64,000 nt of DNA from Pseudomonas uvaldensis (GCF_021271205.1 NZ_JAIWKS010000013.1:57450-121449), one strand, 5' to 3'. Positions 17,314-27,021 are shown, counted from the stretch's first letter. The notes: a model not told the origin generated them from the letters alone. Numbers and translations are program-made.

Positions 17314-17588
17314 CACAACACCATGTGCACGAAGCCGGTCGCCCGCAGTTCGCTGTTGATGTCGTACAGCTGTTCCTGGCCGGTGGCGATGATGTGCAAC
17401 TGGATGGTGGTGTACTTGCCGTTGGTGCTCTGGCGCTCGGCCAGGGTCTTGAGGTCAACGGTGGCATGTTTTTCAAGGATGGCGACGATCTTGTCCTTGA
17501 AACCTACGCCGGTGTCGCCAATTACCTTGATCGGGTAATCCGCGCACGGAAATTCGATTTTTGGCGCCTTTACTTCAGAGTCTGTCAT
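17313..17588 (-). CDS. YbeD-like DUF493 protein
   Basis: 91 residues from the ATG at 17586-17588 (MTDSEVKAPKIEFPCADYPIKVIG). DUF493 (YbeD) proteins have a ferredoxin-like, ACT-resembling fold and sit between dacA and lipB in many gammaproteobacteria; their function is unknown, possibly regulatory for lipoate synthesis. The sequence is full length and ends by overlapping the lipB start. Confidence 0.88.
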   Translation of the reverse strand: MTDSEVKAPKIEFPCADYPIKVIGDTGVGFKDKIVAILEKHATVDLKTLAERQSTNGKYTTIQLHIIATGQEQLYDINSELRATGFVHMVL

Positions 17589-17620
17589 GGCGTAACGGCC
17601 TCGCAAGCCGTGGTAACGAA

Positions 17621-17653
17621 CATGGCCCCGTACCGGACAGGAACGGGGCCATG
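17621..17653 (-). terminator. 11-bp hairpin between dacA and the DUF493-lipB-lipA genes
   Basis: CATGGCCCCGT and ACGGGGCCATG form a perfect stem around an 11-base loop, just after dacA on the minus strand. No T-run follows, so attenuation or mRNA end protection is possible instead of termination. Confidence 0.5.
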
Positions 17654-17669
17654 GAGGTCAACATTGAAA

Positions 17670-18827
17670 TCAGTTGAACAAGCCGTAGAAGAATAGACGG
17701 ATGCTATCCCACATGCGGCGGAAGATACCACCTTCCTCGACCGCGTCCAGCGCGATCAGGTCGGCGCTGTGCACCACTTTGTCGTCCAGTTTGACTTCGA
17801 CTTTACCGATCACGTCACCCTTGGCGATGGGCGCGGTCAGTTGCGGGTTCATGGTCATGCTGGCGGCAAGCTTCTTGAGCTGGCCTTTAGGCAGGGTCAT
17901 GGTCAGGTCCTGGGCCAGTCCGGCCTTGACCTGGCTGCTGGTACCTTTCCAGACCTGAGCCTGGGCCAGTTCGGTGCCCTTCTGGTAGAAGGTCTGGGTT
18001 TCGAAGAAGCGGAAACCGTAGGTCAACAGCTTCTGGGTCTCGGCGGCGCGGGCCACTTCACTATTGGTGCCGAAGACCACGGCGATCAAGCGCATGCCGT
18101 CACGAACCGCCGACGAAACCATGCAGTAACCGGCTTCTTCGGTGTGGCCGGTCTTCAGGCCATCGACGGTCTTGTCGCGCCACAGCAGCAGGTTGCGGTT
18201 GGGCTGCTTGATGCCATTCCAGAAGAACTCCTTCTGGGAGTAGATGGCGTAGTGCGCCGGGTCTTCGTGGATGATCGCCCGCGCCAGGATCGCCATGTCG
18301 TGAGCCGAGGAGTAATGCTCGGGGTTCGGCAGGCCGGTGGGGTTCATGAAGTGGCTGTTGGTCATGCCCAGGTCGGCGACCGTCTTGTTCATCATGTCGG
18401 CGAACGCATCTTCGCTGCCGGCGATGTGCTCGGCCAGGGCGACGCTGGCATCGTTGCCGGACTGGATGATGATGCCGTGCAACAGGTCGCTGACGGTCAC
18501 TTGCGAACCGACCTTGATGAACATCCGCGAACCGCCGGTGCGCCAGGCGTTTTCGCTGACGGTGACCGGATCGTTTTCACCGATCTGGCCGCGACGGATC
18601 TCAAGGGTTGCGATGTACGCGGTCATCAGCTTGGTCAGGCTGGCGGGAGGCAGGCGCTGGTCACCGTTGCTCTCGACCAGCACGTTGCCGCTGCTGGCAT
18701 CCATGAGCACAAAGGATTTGGCCGCCAGTTGTGGAGGCGACGGCATCATCTCGACCGCGAACGCGGCGGGAGAAAGAAGCAGCGGGACTAGCAGGCAAAG
18801 GCGCTTGGCAAAGGTGGTGATGTTCAT
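17670..18827 (-). CDS. dacA: D-alanyl-D-alanine carboxypeptidase (PBP5/6 type)
   Basis: 385 residues. A signal peptide (1-24, LLLSPAAFA) is followed by the S11 peptidase domain: Ser63-x-x-Lys66 (SLTK), Ser-Gly-Asn at 123-125 and Lys-Thr-Gly at 225-227. A beta-rich PBP5 C-terminal domain and a final amphipathic helix (RRMWDSIRLFFYGLFN) that anchors it to the inner membrane are present. It trims the fifth residue of murein stem peptides. Start ATG at 18825-18827; the longer frame lacks a signal peptide at its N terminus. In P. aeruginosa the same position is named dacC. Confidence 0.95.
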   Translation of the reverse strand: MNITTFAKRLCLLVPLLLSPAAFAVEMMPSPPQLAAKSFVLMDASSGNVLVESNGDQRLPPASLTKLMTAYIATLEIRRGQIGENDPVTVSENAWRTGGSRMFIKVGSQVTVSDLLHGIIIQSGNDASVALAEHIAGSEDAFADMMNKTVADLGMTNSHFMNPTGLPNPEHYSSAHDMAILARAIIHEDPAHYAIYSQKEFFWNGIKQPNRNLLLWRDKTVDGLKTGHTEEAGYCMVSSAVRDGMRLIAVVFGTNSEVARAAETQKLLTYGFRFFETQTFYQKGTELAQAQVWKGTSSQVKAGLAQDLTMTLPKGQLKKLAASMTMNPQLTAPIAKGDVIGKVEVKLDDKVVHSADLIALDAVEEGGIFRRMWDSIRLFFYGLFN

Positions 18828-18993
18828 CCGTCTCTCGAAATCGCTAATGGGACTGCCCAAGGGCAAAGCTAAACAGGCAGCTGTCGAGCTGCCGCGTTAT
18901 TTTAGTTGCTCACTCACATCCCTTGCCGGGCTTTTGTTATTCATGGAGCCAACAACCAGACCCGCTCGAACCGCAAGCGGGCCTTGAATCAAT

Positions 18994-20004
18994 TCATTCG
19001 GCGGTGACCAGGCTCGGCGAGCCGAGATTGGCCAGGCGCACACTGTTCTGCACCTGCTGGACTTCACCCGGAGAACCGATCGGCCCCAGGCGCACCCGAT
19101 GCAGTGTCTGCTGGTTGCGCACGATCGAGCTGATGAACACCGGAGCGCTCACCATCGAGCTCAGCTTCGACCGGAGCAGCTCTGCAGCGTCCGGGTTGGC
19201 GAACGCGCCCACTTGCAGATACTGGCCAGACGCTGGTGCAGAAGCGTTTTTTTTTGTATCGATCTGTACCGGCAGCACGGCCGCGGCGTGCTGCTGCGGC
19301 GGCGGGGTCCATTGCTCGACCGTCCCGGTGGACGCCGTGACGACCGGCGCGGCATTTTGCGCCACTTTCGGCTCGTTGAGCATCAAAGGCGCCGGACGGC
19401 CACGTTGGGCCCACCATTCCTGCGGGTCGATGCCCTCGACCTTGACCCGGGCGGTACCGATTTCAGCGTAACCGAGTTTTTTGGCTGCCGCATACGACAA
19501 GTCGATGATGCGGTCGGAGTAGAACGGTCCACGGTCGTTGACTCGCAGGATCACGCTCTTGTTGTTGTCCAGGTTGGTCACCCGCACGTAACTGGGCAGC
19601 GGCAGGGTCTTGTGTGCCGCGCTCATGCCATACAGGTCATACACCTCGCCGTTGGCGGTGTTCTGGCCATGGAACTTGGTGCCGTACCAGGAAGCCGTGC
19701 CTGAGGCGACATAGCGCTTGGAGTCGGCCATCGGAAAATAGGTCTTGCCCAGCACCGTATAGGGGTTGGCCTTGTAGGGCCCGGTGTGCAGGGTCGGCGT
19801 GGCGTCGGGAATGCGTGATACATCCACGTCCCACCACGGCGCACCGTCCTTGTGGGCACGGTTGATGTCCAGGCCCGGCGTGGCCCGCACAGCCGTGCTG
19901 TTTTTCTGGGCCGGCGCACGGCTGGTCGAGCAACTGACGACCAGCAACGACAAAGCGGCCAATGCCACGAGCTTCAGGGGTTGATAGGTAGGCAATGCCC
20001 GCAT
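18994..20004 (-). CDS. rlpA: Septal-ring lytic transglycosylase RlpA
   Basis: 336 residues. Lipoprotein signal with lipobox VVSC (Cys25). The double-psi beta-barrel domain (about 100-190) contains GTASWYGTKFHGQNTANGE and VRVNDRGPF, and a SPOR domain covers about 257-336 (YLQVGAFANPDAAELLRSKL). In Pseudomonas RlpA cleaves denuded glycan at the division site. Its ATG overlaps the mltB stop (TAATG), which couples two glycan-cleaving enzymes. Confidence 0.95.
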   Translation of the reverse strand: MRALPTYQPLKLVALAALSLLVVSCSTSRAPAQKNSTAVRATPGLDINRAHKDGAPWWDVDVSRIPDATPTLHTGPYKANPYTVLGKTYFPMADSKRYVASGTASWYGTKFHGQNTANGEVYDLYGMSAAHKTLPLPSYVRVTNLDNNKSVILRVNDRGPFYSDRIIDLSYAAAKKLGYAEIGTARVKVEGIDPQEWWAQRGRPAPLMLNEPKVAQNAAPVVTASTGTVEQWTPPPQQHAAAVLPVQIDTKKNASAPASGQYLQVGAFANPDAAELLRSKLSSMVSAPVFISSIVRNQQTLHRVRLGPIGSPGEVQQVQNSVRLANLGSPSLVTAE

Positions 20005-21014
20005 TATTTGACGCCCCGTGCTTTTACCAGCTCTTCAGACAGTTGATGCACAGCCATGGCGTACATCACACTGCGGTTATAACGCGTAATCGCGTAGAAA
20101 TTCTTCAGACCCATCCAGTACTCGGGGCCTTGTTCGCCTTCCAGGCGCATGGCGGTGACCGGCATGTCATCACGCAGCGCATCATGACTCGACCAGCCCA
20201 ACGCTCGCAACTCCCCGACGGTTTTCGTTGGCTCGATGCCCTCGCTCAACCCCTGGTCCACCTGATCGCCACGCACATCGGCGCGGCTGACCACCGGCTG
20301 GCCGGCTTCCCAGCCATGGCGCTTGAAATAGCTGGCAACGCTGCCGATGGCATCGGTCGGGTTGGTCCATATATTAATGTGGCCGTCACCGTCGAAGTCC
20401 ACCGCATAGGCGCGGAAACTGCTGGGCATGAATTGCGGCAGGCCCATCGCCCCGGCATACGAGCCCTTGAGGGTCAGCGGGTCGACCTGTTCTTCGCGGG
20501 CCAGCAGCAGGAACTCACGCAGCTCTTTGCGGAAGAACTCGGCACGGGGCGGATAATCGAAGCCCAGGGTCGACAGCGCATCGATCACCCGGAAATTGCC
20601 GGTGTTGCGGCCAAAGAAGGTCTCGACACCAATAATGGACACGATGACCTGGGCGGGCACACCGTATTCCTGCTCGGCACGGGCCAGGGCGGCCTCATGC
20701 TGACGCCAGAAGTCCACGCCACGGGCGACACGCGCCTCGGTGATGAACATCGGCCGGTATTCGCTCCATTGCTTGACCCGCTCGGCGGGCCGGGATATCG
20801 CATCGAGGATCGACTGCTTGCGCTCGGCCTCGCGGAACACCCCCATCAGCTGCTCGCCGGCAAAGCCATAGTCACGGGTCATTTCACCGACGAATTCGGC
20901 CACCTGCGGCGAGCCTTCGTATTCGCCGGCCAAGGCGTGCGGCGCACCGCCCAGGAAGCAGACCAGGCCGATCCACGGAACATGTCGCGTCGACCAGCCA
21001 CGCATTGCTTGCAT
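20004..21014 (-). CDS. mltB: Lytic murein transglycosylase B
   Basis: 336 residues from the ATG at 21012-21014, preceded by AAGGTGAAG. An N-terminal hydrophobic segment (about 12-30) with no lipobox cysteine implies a soluble periplasmic form, like the slt B1 enzyme at this locus in P. aeruginosa. Catalytic Glu131 is in IIGVETFFGRNTG, and GAMGLPQFMPSSFRAYAVDFDGDGH is the second family motif. It lies in the rodA-mltB-rlpA run. Confidence 0.94.
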   Translation of the reverse strand: MQAMRGWSTRHVPWIGLVCFLGGAPHALAGEYEGSPQVAEFVGEMTRDYGFAGEQLMGVFREAERKQSILDAISRPAERVKQWSEYRPMFITEARVARGVDFWRQHEAALARAEQEYGVPAQVIVSIIGVETFFGRNTGNFRVIDALSTLGFDYPPRAEFFRKELREFLLLAREEQVDPLTLKGSYAGAMGLPQFMPSSFRAYAVDFDGDGHINIWTNPTDAIGSVASYFKRHGWEAGQPVVSRADVRGDQVDQGLSEGIEPTKTVGELRALGWSSHDALRDDMPVTAMRLEGEQGPEYWMGLKNFYAITRYNRSVMYAMAVHQLSEELVKARGVK

Positions 21015-21031
21015 TGAACTCTTCACCTTAT

Positions 21032-22177
21032 TCAAACCTGCGCGATCCACTTGCGGTGGGTATGAATCGACATCAAAACCCCAAACGCTGACAGTAGCGT
21101 CACCAGCGAAGTTCCTCCGTAGCTAATGAAGGGCAACGGCACCCCCACCACGGGCAACAAGCCACTGACCATACCGATGTTGACGAAAACATAAACGAAA
21201 AACGTCATGGTCAGGCTGCCCGCCAGCAATTTGCCGAACAGGGTCTGGGCCTGTGCAGTGATGACCAGGCCGCGGCCGATCAACAACAGGTAGATCAGCA
21301 GCAGCAGGCAGATGCCCACCAGGCCGAACTCCTCGCCCATCACCGCGATGATGAAGTCGGTATGGCTTTCCGGCAGGAAGTCCAGGTGCGACTGGGTGCC
21401 CATCAACCAGCCCTTGCCGAACACACCGCCCGAGCCGATGGCCGCCTTCGACTGGATGATGTTCCAGCCGGTGCCCAGCGGATCGCTTTCCGGGTCGAGG
21501 AACGTCAGGACCCGTTGTTTCTGATAGTCGTGCATCACGAAGTACCACATGGCCACCGACACCGGCACGGCGGCCGCGATCACGCTCAGGATCCAGCGCC
21601 AGCGCAGTCCGCCCATGAACAGCACGAAGGCGCCACCGGCCAGGATCAGCAGCGAGGTGCCCAGGTCCGGCTGGCGCACGATCAGAATGAACGGGATGCC
21701 GATCAGCAACAGACTGATGCACACATGTTTGAGCTGCGGCGGCAGGGAGCGCTTGGACAGGTACCAGGCAATGGTCGCCGGCATGATGATCTTGAGGAAC
21801 TCCGAAGGCTGGAAGCGAATCACCCCGGGAATGTTGATCCAGCGTGTGGCGCCCATGGCGTTGTGGCCCATCACATCCACGACCACCAGCAGGCTCACGC
21901 CGATGACATAGGCCAGGGGCACCCAGCGCGCCATGAAGCGTGGCTCCAACTGCGCAATGACGATCATCGACACCAGGCCGATACCGAACGAAGTGGCCTG
22001 CTTGGCCAGCAGGTCCCAGCTCTTGCCGCTGGCCGAATACAGGACGAACAGGCTGCCGGCGGCCAGGATCAACAGCAGGATCAGCAATGGTCCGTCGATG
22101 TGCATGCGTTGCAGCAGGGTGGCGCGACGGCGCATCACGTCTTCGCTGGAGAGGATCCGGTCGAAATTACTCTTCAC
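21032..22177 (-). CDS. rodA: Rod-shape-determining glycosyltransferase RodA
   Basis: 381 residues from a GTG at 22175-22177, with GGAGG nine bases upstream and an 11-base overlap with pbpA. A later ATG at 22133-22135 (MRRRATLLQRMHID) would give 367 residues and cannot be excluded. RodA is the SEDS polymerase of the elongasome; about ten membrane helices are visible, with GATRWINIPGVIRFQPSEFLK, WNIIQSKAAIGSGG and GEEFGLVG as SEDS signatures. It partners the adjacent PBP2. Confidence 0.93.
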   Translation of the reverse strand: MKSNFDRILSSEDVMRRRATLLQRMHIDGPLLILLLILAAGSLFVLYSASGKSWDLLAKQATSFGIGLVSMIVIAQLEPRFMARWVPLAYVIGVSLLVVVDVMGHNAMGATRWINIPGVIRFQPSEFLKIIMPATIAWYLSKRSLPPQLKHVCISLLLIGIPFILIVRQPDLGTSLLILAGGAFVLFMGGLRWRWILSVIAAAVPVSVAMWYFVMHDYQKQRVLTFLDPESDPLGTGWNIIQSKAAIGSGGVFGKGWLMGTQSHLDFLPESHTDFIIAVMGEEFGLVGICLLLLIYLLLIGRGLVITAQAQTLFGKLLAGSLTMTFFVYVFVNIGMVSGLLPVVGVPLPFISYGGTSLVTLLSAFGVLMSIHTHRKWIAQV

Positions 22178-24062
22178 GGGCCGTAGCCTCCGCGCTGATA
22201 GGGCTTGCGAATTCAGGCTTGAGCTGACCGTGCTCATCCAGCAGCCAGGCGTCCATGACCTGACGCACCACCGGCGCGGCGACGCCGGAACCGGACTCAC
22301 CGTTCTCCACCATCACCGACACGACGATCTTGGGGTTCTCGGCCGGGGCAAAACCGACGAACAGGGCGTGGTCGCGATGGCGCTCCTGGACTTTGGACCG
22401 GTCGTACTTCTCGCCCTGCTTGATGGCGACCACCTGGGCCGTACCGCTCTTGCCGGCAATCCGGTAGGGCGAGCCGATTGCGGCCTTGCGGGCCGTACCC
22501 CGGGCGCCGTGCATGACCTGTTGCATGCCGTTGTTGACCTTCTGCCAGTCCGAAGCATTACGCAGCACGATGTCCGGCATCGGATCCGGGTCGACGGGGG
22601 GCTGGCCCTCGATGGTCTTGGCCAGGTGCGGCCGGTGCCACTTGCCCTTGCTTGCCACCAGCGCGGTGGCCTGGGCCAGTTGCAATGGCGTGGCCTGCAT
22701 ATAACCCTGGCCGATACCAAGGATCAGGGTCTCGCCGGGGAACCACGCCTGGCGACGGGTCGCCCGCTTCCATTCCCGCGATGGCATCAGGCCGGGGGAT
22801 TCTTCGAACATGTCCAGGGACACCTTCTGACCGATACCGAACTTATTCATGTAGGACGACAGTCGATCGATCCCCAGCTTGTGGGCCAGGTCATAGAAAT
22901 AGGTGTCGTTGGAACGCATGATCGCCGTTTCCAGATCCACATAACCGTCGCCGGTGCGGTTCCAGTTGCGGTACTTGTGGTCGTAGTTGGGCAGCATGTA
23001 GTAGCCGGGGTCGTAGACCCGGCTCGACGCGGTCACCACGCCGGCATCCAGCCCGGCGATCGCCACGGCCGGTTTGATGGTCGAGCCCGGCGGGTACAGG
23101 CCGCGCAGCACGCGGTTGAACAGCGGCCGGTCGATGGAGTCGCGCAGTTCGGCGTAAGCCTTGAAGCTGATACCGGTGACGAACAGGTTCGGGTCGAAAC
23201 TCGGCTGGCTGACCATCGCCAGCACCTCGCCGGTGTTCGGGTCCAGCGCCACCACGGCGCCCCGGCGCCCGCCCAGCGCCGCTTCGGCGGCTTCCTGCAA
23301 CTTGATGTCCAGGCTCAGCACGATGTCCTTGCCGGGAATCGGGTCGGTGCGTTTGAGCACCCGCAGCACGCGGCCACGGGCGTTGGTTTCAACCTCTTCG
23401 TAGCCCACCTGGCCGTGCAGCTCGGCCTCGTAGAAGCGCTCGATACCGGTCTTGCCGATATGGTGCGTACCGCTGTAGTTGACCGGATCGAGGGTCTTGA
23501 GCTCTTTCTCGTTGATCCGCCCCATGTAGCCGACCGAGTGGGCAAAGTGCGGCCCCTGGGGATAATGCCGGACCAACTGCGCCACCACCTCGACGCCGGG
23601 CAGGCGGAACTGGTTCACCGCGATCAGAGCGATCTGTTCTTCGGTCAGCTCGAACAGGATCGGCACCGGCTCGAACGGTCGCCGTCCCTGGCGCATGCGC
23701 TTCTCGAAGATGGCCCGGTCCTCGGGCGTGAGCTGCAGCACTTCGACGATCACGTCGAGCACCTTCTGCCAGTCGCCGGAACGCTCGCGGGTCATGCTCA
23801 GGCTGAAGCTGGGCCGGTTATCGGCCACCACCACGCCATTGCGGTCGAAGATCAACCCGCGAGTCGGCGGAATCGGCTGGACATGCACCCGGTTGTTTTC
23901 CGACAGTGTGGAGTGATAGTCGTACTGGATGACCTGCAGGAAATAGAGCCGTGCGATCAGCACGCCAATCAGCGCCACCACAGTGATAGCACCGAACACG
24001 ACGCGACTGCGCACCAGGCGGGCGTCTTTTTCGTGGTCCTTGATGCGGATCGGCTGGGGCAT
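22167..24062 (-). CDS. pbpA: Penicillin-binding protein 2
   Basis: 631 residues. PBP2 is the elongation-specific class B transpeptidase. An N-terminal membrane helix (about 20-42) is followed by the pedestal domain and the transpeptidase domain with Ser327-x-x-Lys330 in PPGSTIKP, SxN in MRSNDTYFY, and KSGT in AGKSGTAQ. Start MPQPIRIKDHEKDARLVRSR. Upstream rlmH ends nine bases before it; rodA overlaps its end. The order rsfS-rlmH-pbpA-rodA-mltB-rlpA is conserved. Confidence 0.96.
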   Translation of the reverse strand: MPQPIRIKDHEKDARLVRSRVVFGAITVVALIGVLIARLYFLQVIQYDYHSTLSENNRVHVQPIPPTRGLIFDRNGVVVADNRPSFSLSMTRERSGDWQKVLDVIVEVLQLTPEDRAIFEKRMRQGRRPFEPVPILFELTEEQIALIAVNQFRLPGVEVVAQLVRHYPQGPHFAHSVGYMGRINEKELKTLDPVNYSGTHHIGKTGIERFYEAELHGQVGYEEVETNARGRVLRVLKRTDPIPGKDIVLSLDIKLQEAAEAALGGRRGAVVALDPNTGEVLAMVSQPSFDPNLFVTGISFKAYAELRDSIDRPLFNRVLRGLYPPGSTIKPAVAIAGLDAGVVTASSRVYDPGYYMLPNYDHKYRNWNRTGDGYVDLETAIMRSNDTYFYDLAHKLGIDRLSSYMNKFGIGQKVSLDMFEESPGLMPSREWKRATRRQAWFPGETLILGIGQGYMQATPLQLAQATALVASKGKWHRPHLAKTIEGQPPVDPDPMPDIVLRNASDWQKVNNGMQQVMHGARGTARKAAIGSPYRIAGKSGTAQVVAIKQGEKYDRSKVQERHRDHALFVGFAPAENPKIVVSVMVENGESGSGVAAPVVRQVMDAWLLDEHGQLKPEFASPISAEATAREE

Positions 24063-24071
24063 GAGGCAGGA

Positions 24072-24539
24072 TTACTTGTGGTAAGGGTGCCCGGACAGGA
24101 CTGTCCAGGCACGGTACAACTGTTCACCGATCAGGATCCGCACCAGCGGGTGCGGCAACGTCAGCGGCGACAACGACCAGCGCTGGTCGGCCCGGGCACA
24201 GACTTCCGGCGCCAGCCCTTCCGGGCCGCCGACCATGAAATTCACCGTGCGCGAATCCAGCCGCCAACGGTCCAGTTCCACCGCCAGTTGCTCGGTGCTC
24301 CAGGGCTTGCCGTGGACTTCCAGGGTGACGATGCGCTCGTTCGGCCCGACCTTGGCCAGCATGGCTTCGCCTTCCTGGCGGATGAAGCGCGCCACGTCGG
24401 CATTCTTGCCACGTGTATTGAGCGGAATTTCCACCAGTTCCAGGGCCAGCTCGGACGGAAGACGCTTGGCATACTCGTGCCAGCCTTCTTCCACCCACTT
24501 GGGCATGCGGGAACCGACGGCGATCAGGCGCAGTCGCAC
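24072..24539 (-). CDS. rlmH: 23S rRNA pseudouridine-1915 N3-methyltransferase RlmH
   Basis: 155 residues, SPOUT methyltransferase that acts on pseudouridine 1915 in helix 69 of assembled 70S ribosomes. The start MRLRLIAVGSRMPKWVEEGW and the knot-forming C-terminus FMVGGPEGL ... LSPLTLPHPLVRILIGEQLYRAW ... HPYHK are diagnostic. Full length. Nine bases downstream of rsfS. Confidence 0.96.
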   Translation of the reverse strand: MRLRLIAVGSRMPKWVEEGWHEYAKRLPSELALELVEIPLNTRGKNADVARFIRQEGEAMLAKVGPNERIVTLEVHGKPWSTEQLAVELDRWRLDSRTVNFMVGGPEGLAPEVCARADQRWSLSPLTLPHPLVRILIGEQLYRAWTVLSGHPYHK

Positions 24540-24548
24540 AGCGATCCC

Positions 24549-24974
24549 TTATTGCTGGTCTTTGTTGAGCTTGGTGAAGTGCTCATGGGTGTTTTCCGGG
24601 CTGTGGTGACGGGCATCGGCCGCACGGCTCTGCTCGGCACCGGCCCACAGGCGCTCCAGGTCGTAGAACTGGCGTGCCGAGGCGGTCATCATGTGCACGA
24701 TGGCGATGTCCAGGTCCAGCAGCACCCAGTCGCTGTCGCCCTTGCCTTCTTCACCCAGGGGCTTGAGGCCTTTTTTCTTCACCTCTTCACGGACCTTTTC
24801 CAGCATCGCGTTGATCTGGCGATTGGACGTACCGGTGGCGATGATCATGTAGTCGGTGATGCTTTGCTTTTCGCGAACATCCAGAACCTGGATGTCCTGG
24901 GCCTTCACGTCTTCCAGAGCATCGACGATCACTTTGACCATCGGGTTCTCGATTACTGCGTCTTTGTTCGTCAT
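24549..24974 (-). CDS. rsfS: Ribosomal silencing factor RsfS
   Basis: 141 residues from the ATG at 24972-24974. RsfS binds uL14 and blocks joining of the ribosomal subunits when nutrients run low. The core VVDALEDVKAQDIQVLDVREKQSITDYMIIATG-type motif is intact; after the core (about residue 115) there is a Pseudomonas-typical extension HSPENTHEHFTKLNKDQQ. Neighbours rlmH and nadD form the usual group. Confidence 0.95.
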   Translation of the reverse strand: MTNKDAVIENPMVKVIVDALEDVKAQDIQVLDVREKQSITDYMIIATGTSNRQINAMLEKVREEVKKKGLKPLGEEGKGDSDWVLLDLDIAIVHMMTASARQFYDLERLWAGAEQSRAADARHHSPENTHEHFTKLNKDQQ

Positions 24975-25046
24975 ATAAAACTCGTTTTGCTCATGTGTTC
25001 GGGGCACTTCGTGCACGGTGGTTCGTGTCAGTGAAGCACGCCTTGT

Positions 25047-25721
25047 TCAGTTCGACGCACGGTACAGCCCGTGCGCATCGATGTAGGCCAGGACCGCGTC
25101 GGGCACCAGGAAACGTACCGACTTACCGCTGGCCAGCAGTTGACGGATCTGGGTGGCGGATACCGCGAGCGGCGTCTGCCAGACGAATGCAATCTGTCCG
25201 CTCGGCCCCTTCAGGGCCAGCGGGTCGCTCACCGAGCGCGCCGCCAGCAGGTTGCGCAAGGCATCCGGCGGCTCGCTGTCGGCATCCGGGCGTTGCAACA
25301 CCAGGATGTGGCAGTGCTGGAGCAACTCTTCCCAGCGATGCCAAGTGGGCAGGCCGCAAAATGCGTCCCAGCCCAGAAGCAGAAAAACCTGGTCTTGCGC
25401 GGCCAGTTCGGCGCGCATCAGCTCCAGGGTGTCGATGGAATAGGACGGTTTGTCCCGCTGCAATTCGCGGGCGTCCACCACCAGCGGCGTTACGCCGTCC
25501 ACCGCTCGCTCGACCATCGCCAGGCGGTCCTGGGCCGACACCTGCGGCACATCCCGATGAGGCGGTCTGGCGCTGGGCACCAGACGCAGCTCATCGAGCC
25601 CCAGGGCGTCGGCCACTTCCAGTGCACCGCGCAAATGGCCAATGTGCACCGGGTCGAACGTGCCGCCCAGGATGCCGATGCGCTTTGACGCGGTGGTCAC
25701 CGTCACAGCGGGCGTCATCAT
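25047..25721 (-). CDS. nadD: Nicotinate-nucleotide adenylyltransferase NadD
   Basis: 224 residues. NadD adenylates nicotinate mononucleotide in NAD synthesis. The nucleotidyltransferase motif GGTFDPVHIGH is near the N terminus, and VSATQIRQLLASGKSVRFLVP near the C terminus. Start is uncertain: ATG at 25719-25721 or the next codon; a TTG at 25746-25748 is also in frame, but the Shine-Dalgarno is weak everywhere and the family core begins only at SKRIGILGG. It directly follows proA. Confidence 0.93.
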   Translation of the reverse strand: MMTPAVTVTTASKRIGILGGTFDPVHIGHLRGALEVADALGLDELRLVPSARPPHRDVPQVSAQDRLAMVERAVDGVTPLVVDARELQRDKPSYSIDTLELMRAELAAQDQVFLLLGWDAFCGLPTWHRWEELLQHCHILVLQRPDADSEPPDALRNLLAARSVSDPLALKGPSGQIAFVWQTPLAVSATQIRQLLASGKSVRFLVPDAVLAYIDAHGLYRASN

Positions 25722-25749
25722 AGAGGCCAGTGGGTCGAGGTCGCCCAAG

Positions 25750-27021
25750 TCAGGCTGGCTCCTGTCCGCGCAACTGGCCGTCGCCGACTACGATGTACTT
25801 CTCGCAGGTCAGCCCTTCGAGGCCCACCGGGCCGCGGGCATGCAGCTTATCAGTAGAAATGCCGATCTCGGCGCCCAATCCGTATTCGAAACCGTCGGCG
25901 AAGCAGGTCGGGGTATTGATCATCACCGACGCCGAATCCACTTCCGCCACGAAGCGCCGGGTTTCGCCCTGGTGCTCGCTGACAATCGAGTCGGTGTGGT
26001 GCGAACCATGACGATTGATGTGCTCGATGGCTTCATCCAACCCGTCCACCACGCGGATCGACAGGATCGGCGCCAGGTATTCGGTGTCCCAGTCTTCGCC
26101 CGTGGCCACTTGCGCCTCGATGATCGCCCGGGTGCGCTCGCAACCGCGCAGTTCGACGCCTTTTTCGCGGAACTGGGCGGCCATCGACGGCAGGAATTGC
26201 TCGGCCACGGCCTGGTCTACGAGCAGGGTTTCCATCGCGCCGCAGATGCCATAGCGGTAGGTCTTGGCGTTGAAGGCGATGCGCTGGGCTTTCGGCAGGT
26301 CGGCGTGCGCGCTGACGTAGACGTGGCAGATGCCGTCCAGATGCTTGATCACCGGCACGCGGGCGTCACGGCTGATCCGCTCGATCAGGCCCTTGCCACC
26401 GCGAGGCACGATGACATCGACGAACTCGGGCATGCTGATCAACGCGCCAACGGCAGCGCGGTCGGTGGTTTCCACCACTTGCACCACGGCGGCCGGCAGA
26501 CCGGCCTTGGCCAGGCCCTGCTGAATGCAGGTGGCAATGGCACGGTTGGAATGAATCGCCTCGGAACCGCCCCGCAGGATGGTCGCGTTACCGGACTTCA
26601 GGCACAGGCTCGCCGCATCGATGGTCACGTTCGGCCGCGACTCATAGATGATCCCGACCACGCCCAGGGGCACGCGCATCTTGCCGACCTGGATACCCGA
26701 CGGACGATAGTTCATGTCGCGGATCGCCCCGACCGGGTCCGGCAACGCCGCGACCTGCCGCAGGCCGACGATCATGCCGTCGATGCGGGCCGGAGTCAGC
26801 GCCAGGCGTTCGAGCATGGCCGGCTCGAGGCCATTGGCCCGACCGGCGGCCAGGTCCAGTTCGTTGGCGGCGGACAACTCGACGCGAGCGGCGTCCAGCG
26901 CATTGGCGGCGGCTTGCAGGGCGCGGTTTTTCTGCGCGGTGCTGGCACGGCCGATGATGCGCGACGCTTCGCGGGCGGCGCGACCCAGGCGGGTCATGTA
27001 GTCAAGAACGGACTCAGTCAT
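25750..27021 (-). CDS. proA: Gamma-glutamyl phosphate reductase ProA
   Basis: 423 residues. ProA reduces glutamyl-5-phosphate to the semialdehyde in proline synthesis. An ALDH-fold protein: MTESVLDYMTRLGRAAREAS at the N terminus, VPLGVVGIIYESRPNVT as cofactor-binding signature, and the catalytic cysteine in HLDGICHVYV. Start and length match the family. It is upstream of nadD in the same orientation, and divergent from the DNA glycosylase gene. Confidence 0.96.
   Translation of the reverse strand: MTESVLDYMTRLGRAAREASRIIGRASTAQKNRALQAAANALDAARVELSAANELDLAAGRANGLEPAMLERLALTPARIDGMIVGLRQVAALPDPVGAIRDMNYRPSGIQVGKMRVPLGVVGIIYESRPNVTIDAASLCLKSGNATILRGGSEAIHSNRAIATCIQQGLAKAGLPAAVVQVVETTDRAAVGALISMPEFVDVIVPRGGKGLIERISRDARVPVIKHLDGICHVYVSAHADLPKAQRIAFNAKTYRYGICGAMETLLVDQAVAEQFLPSMAAQFREKGVELRGCERTRAIIEAQVATGEDWDTEYLAPILSIRVVDGLDEAIEHINRHGSHHTDSIVSEHQGETRRFVAEVDSASVMINTPTCFADGFEYGLGAEIGISTDKLHARGPVGLEGLTCEKYIVVGDGQLRGQEPA

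Noticed and set aside
21933..25034. 1033-residue open frame on the plus strand
   Set aside because: Entirely antisense to rodA, pbpA, rlmH and rsfS, all of which have intact family motifs; composition is His/Asp/Gly-rich as expected of a shadow frame.
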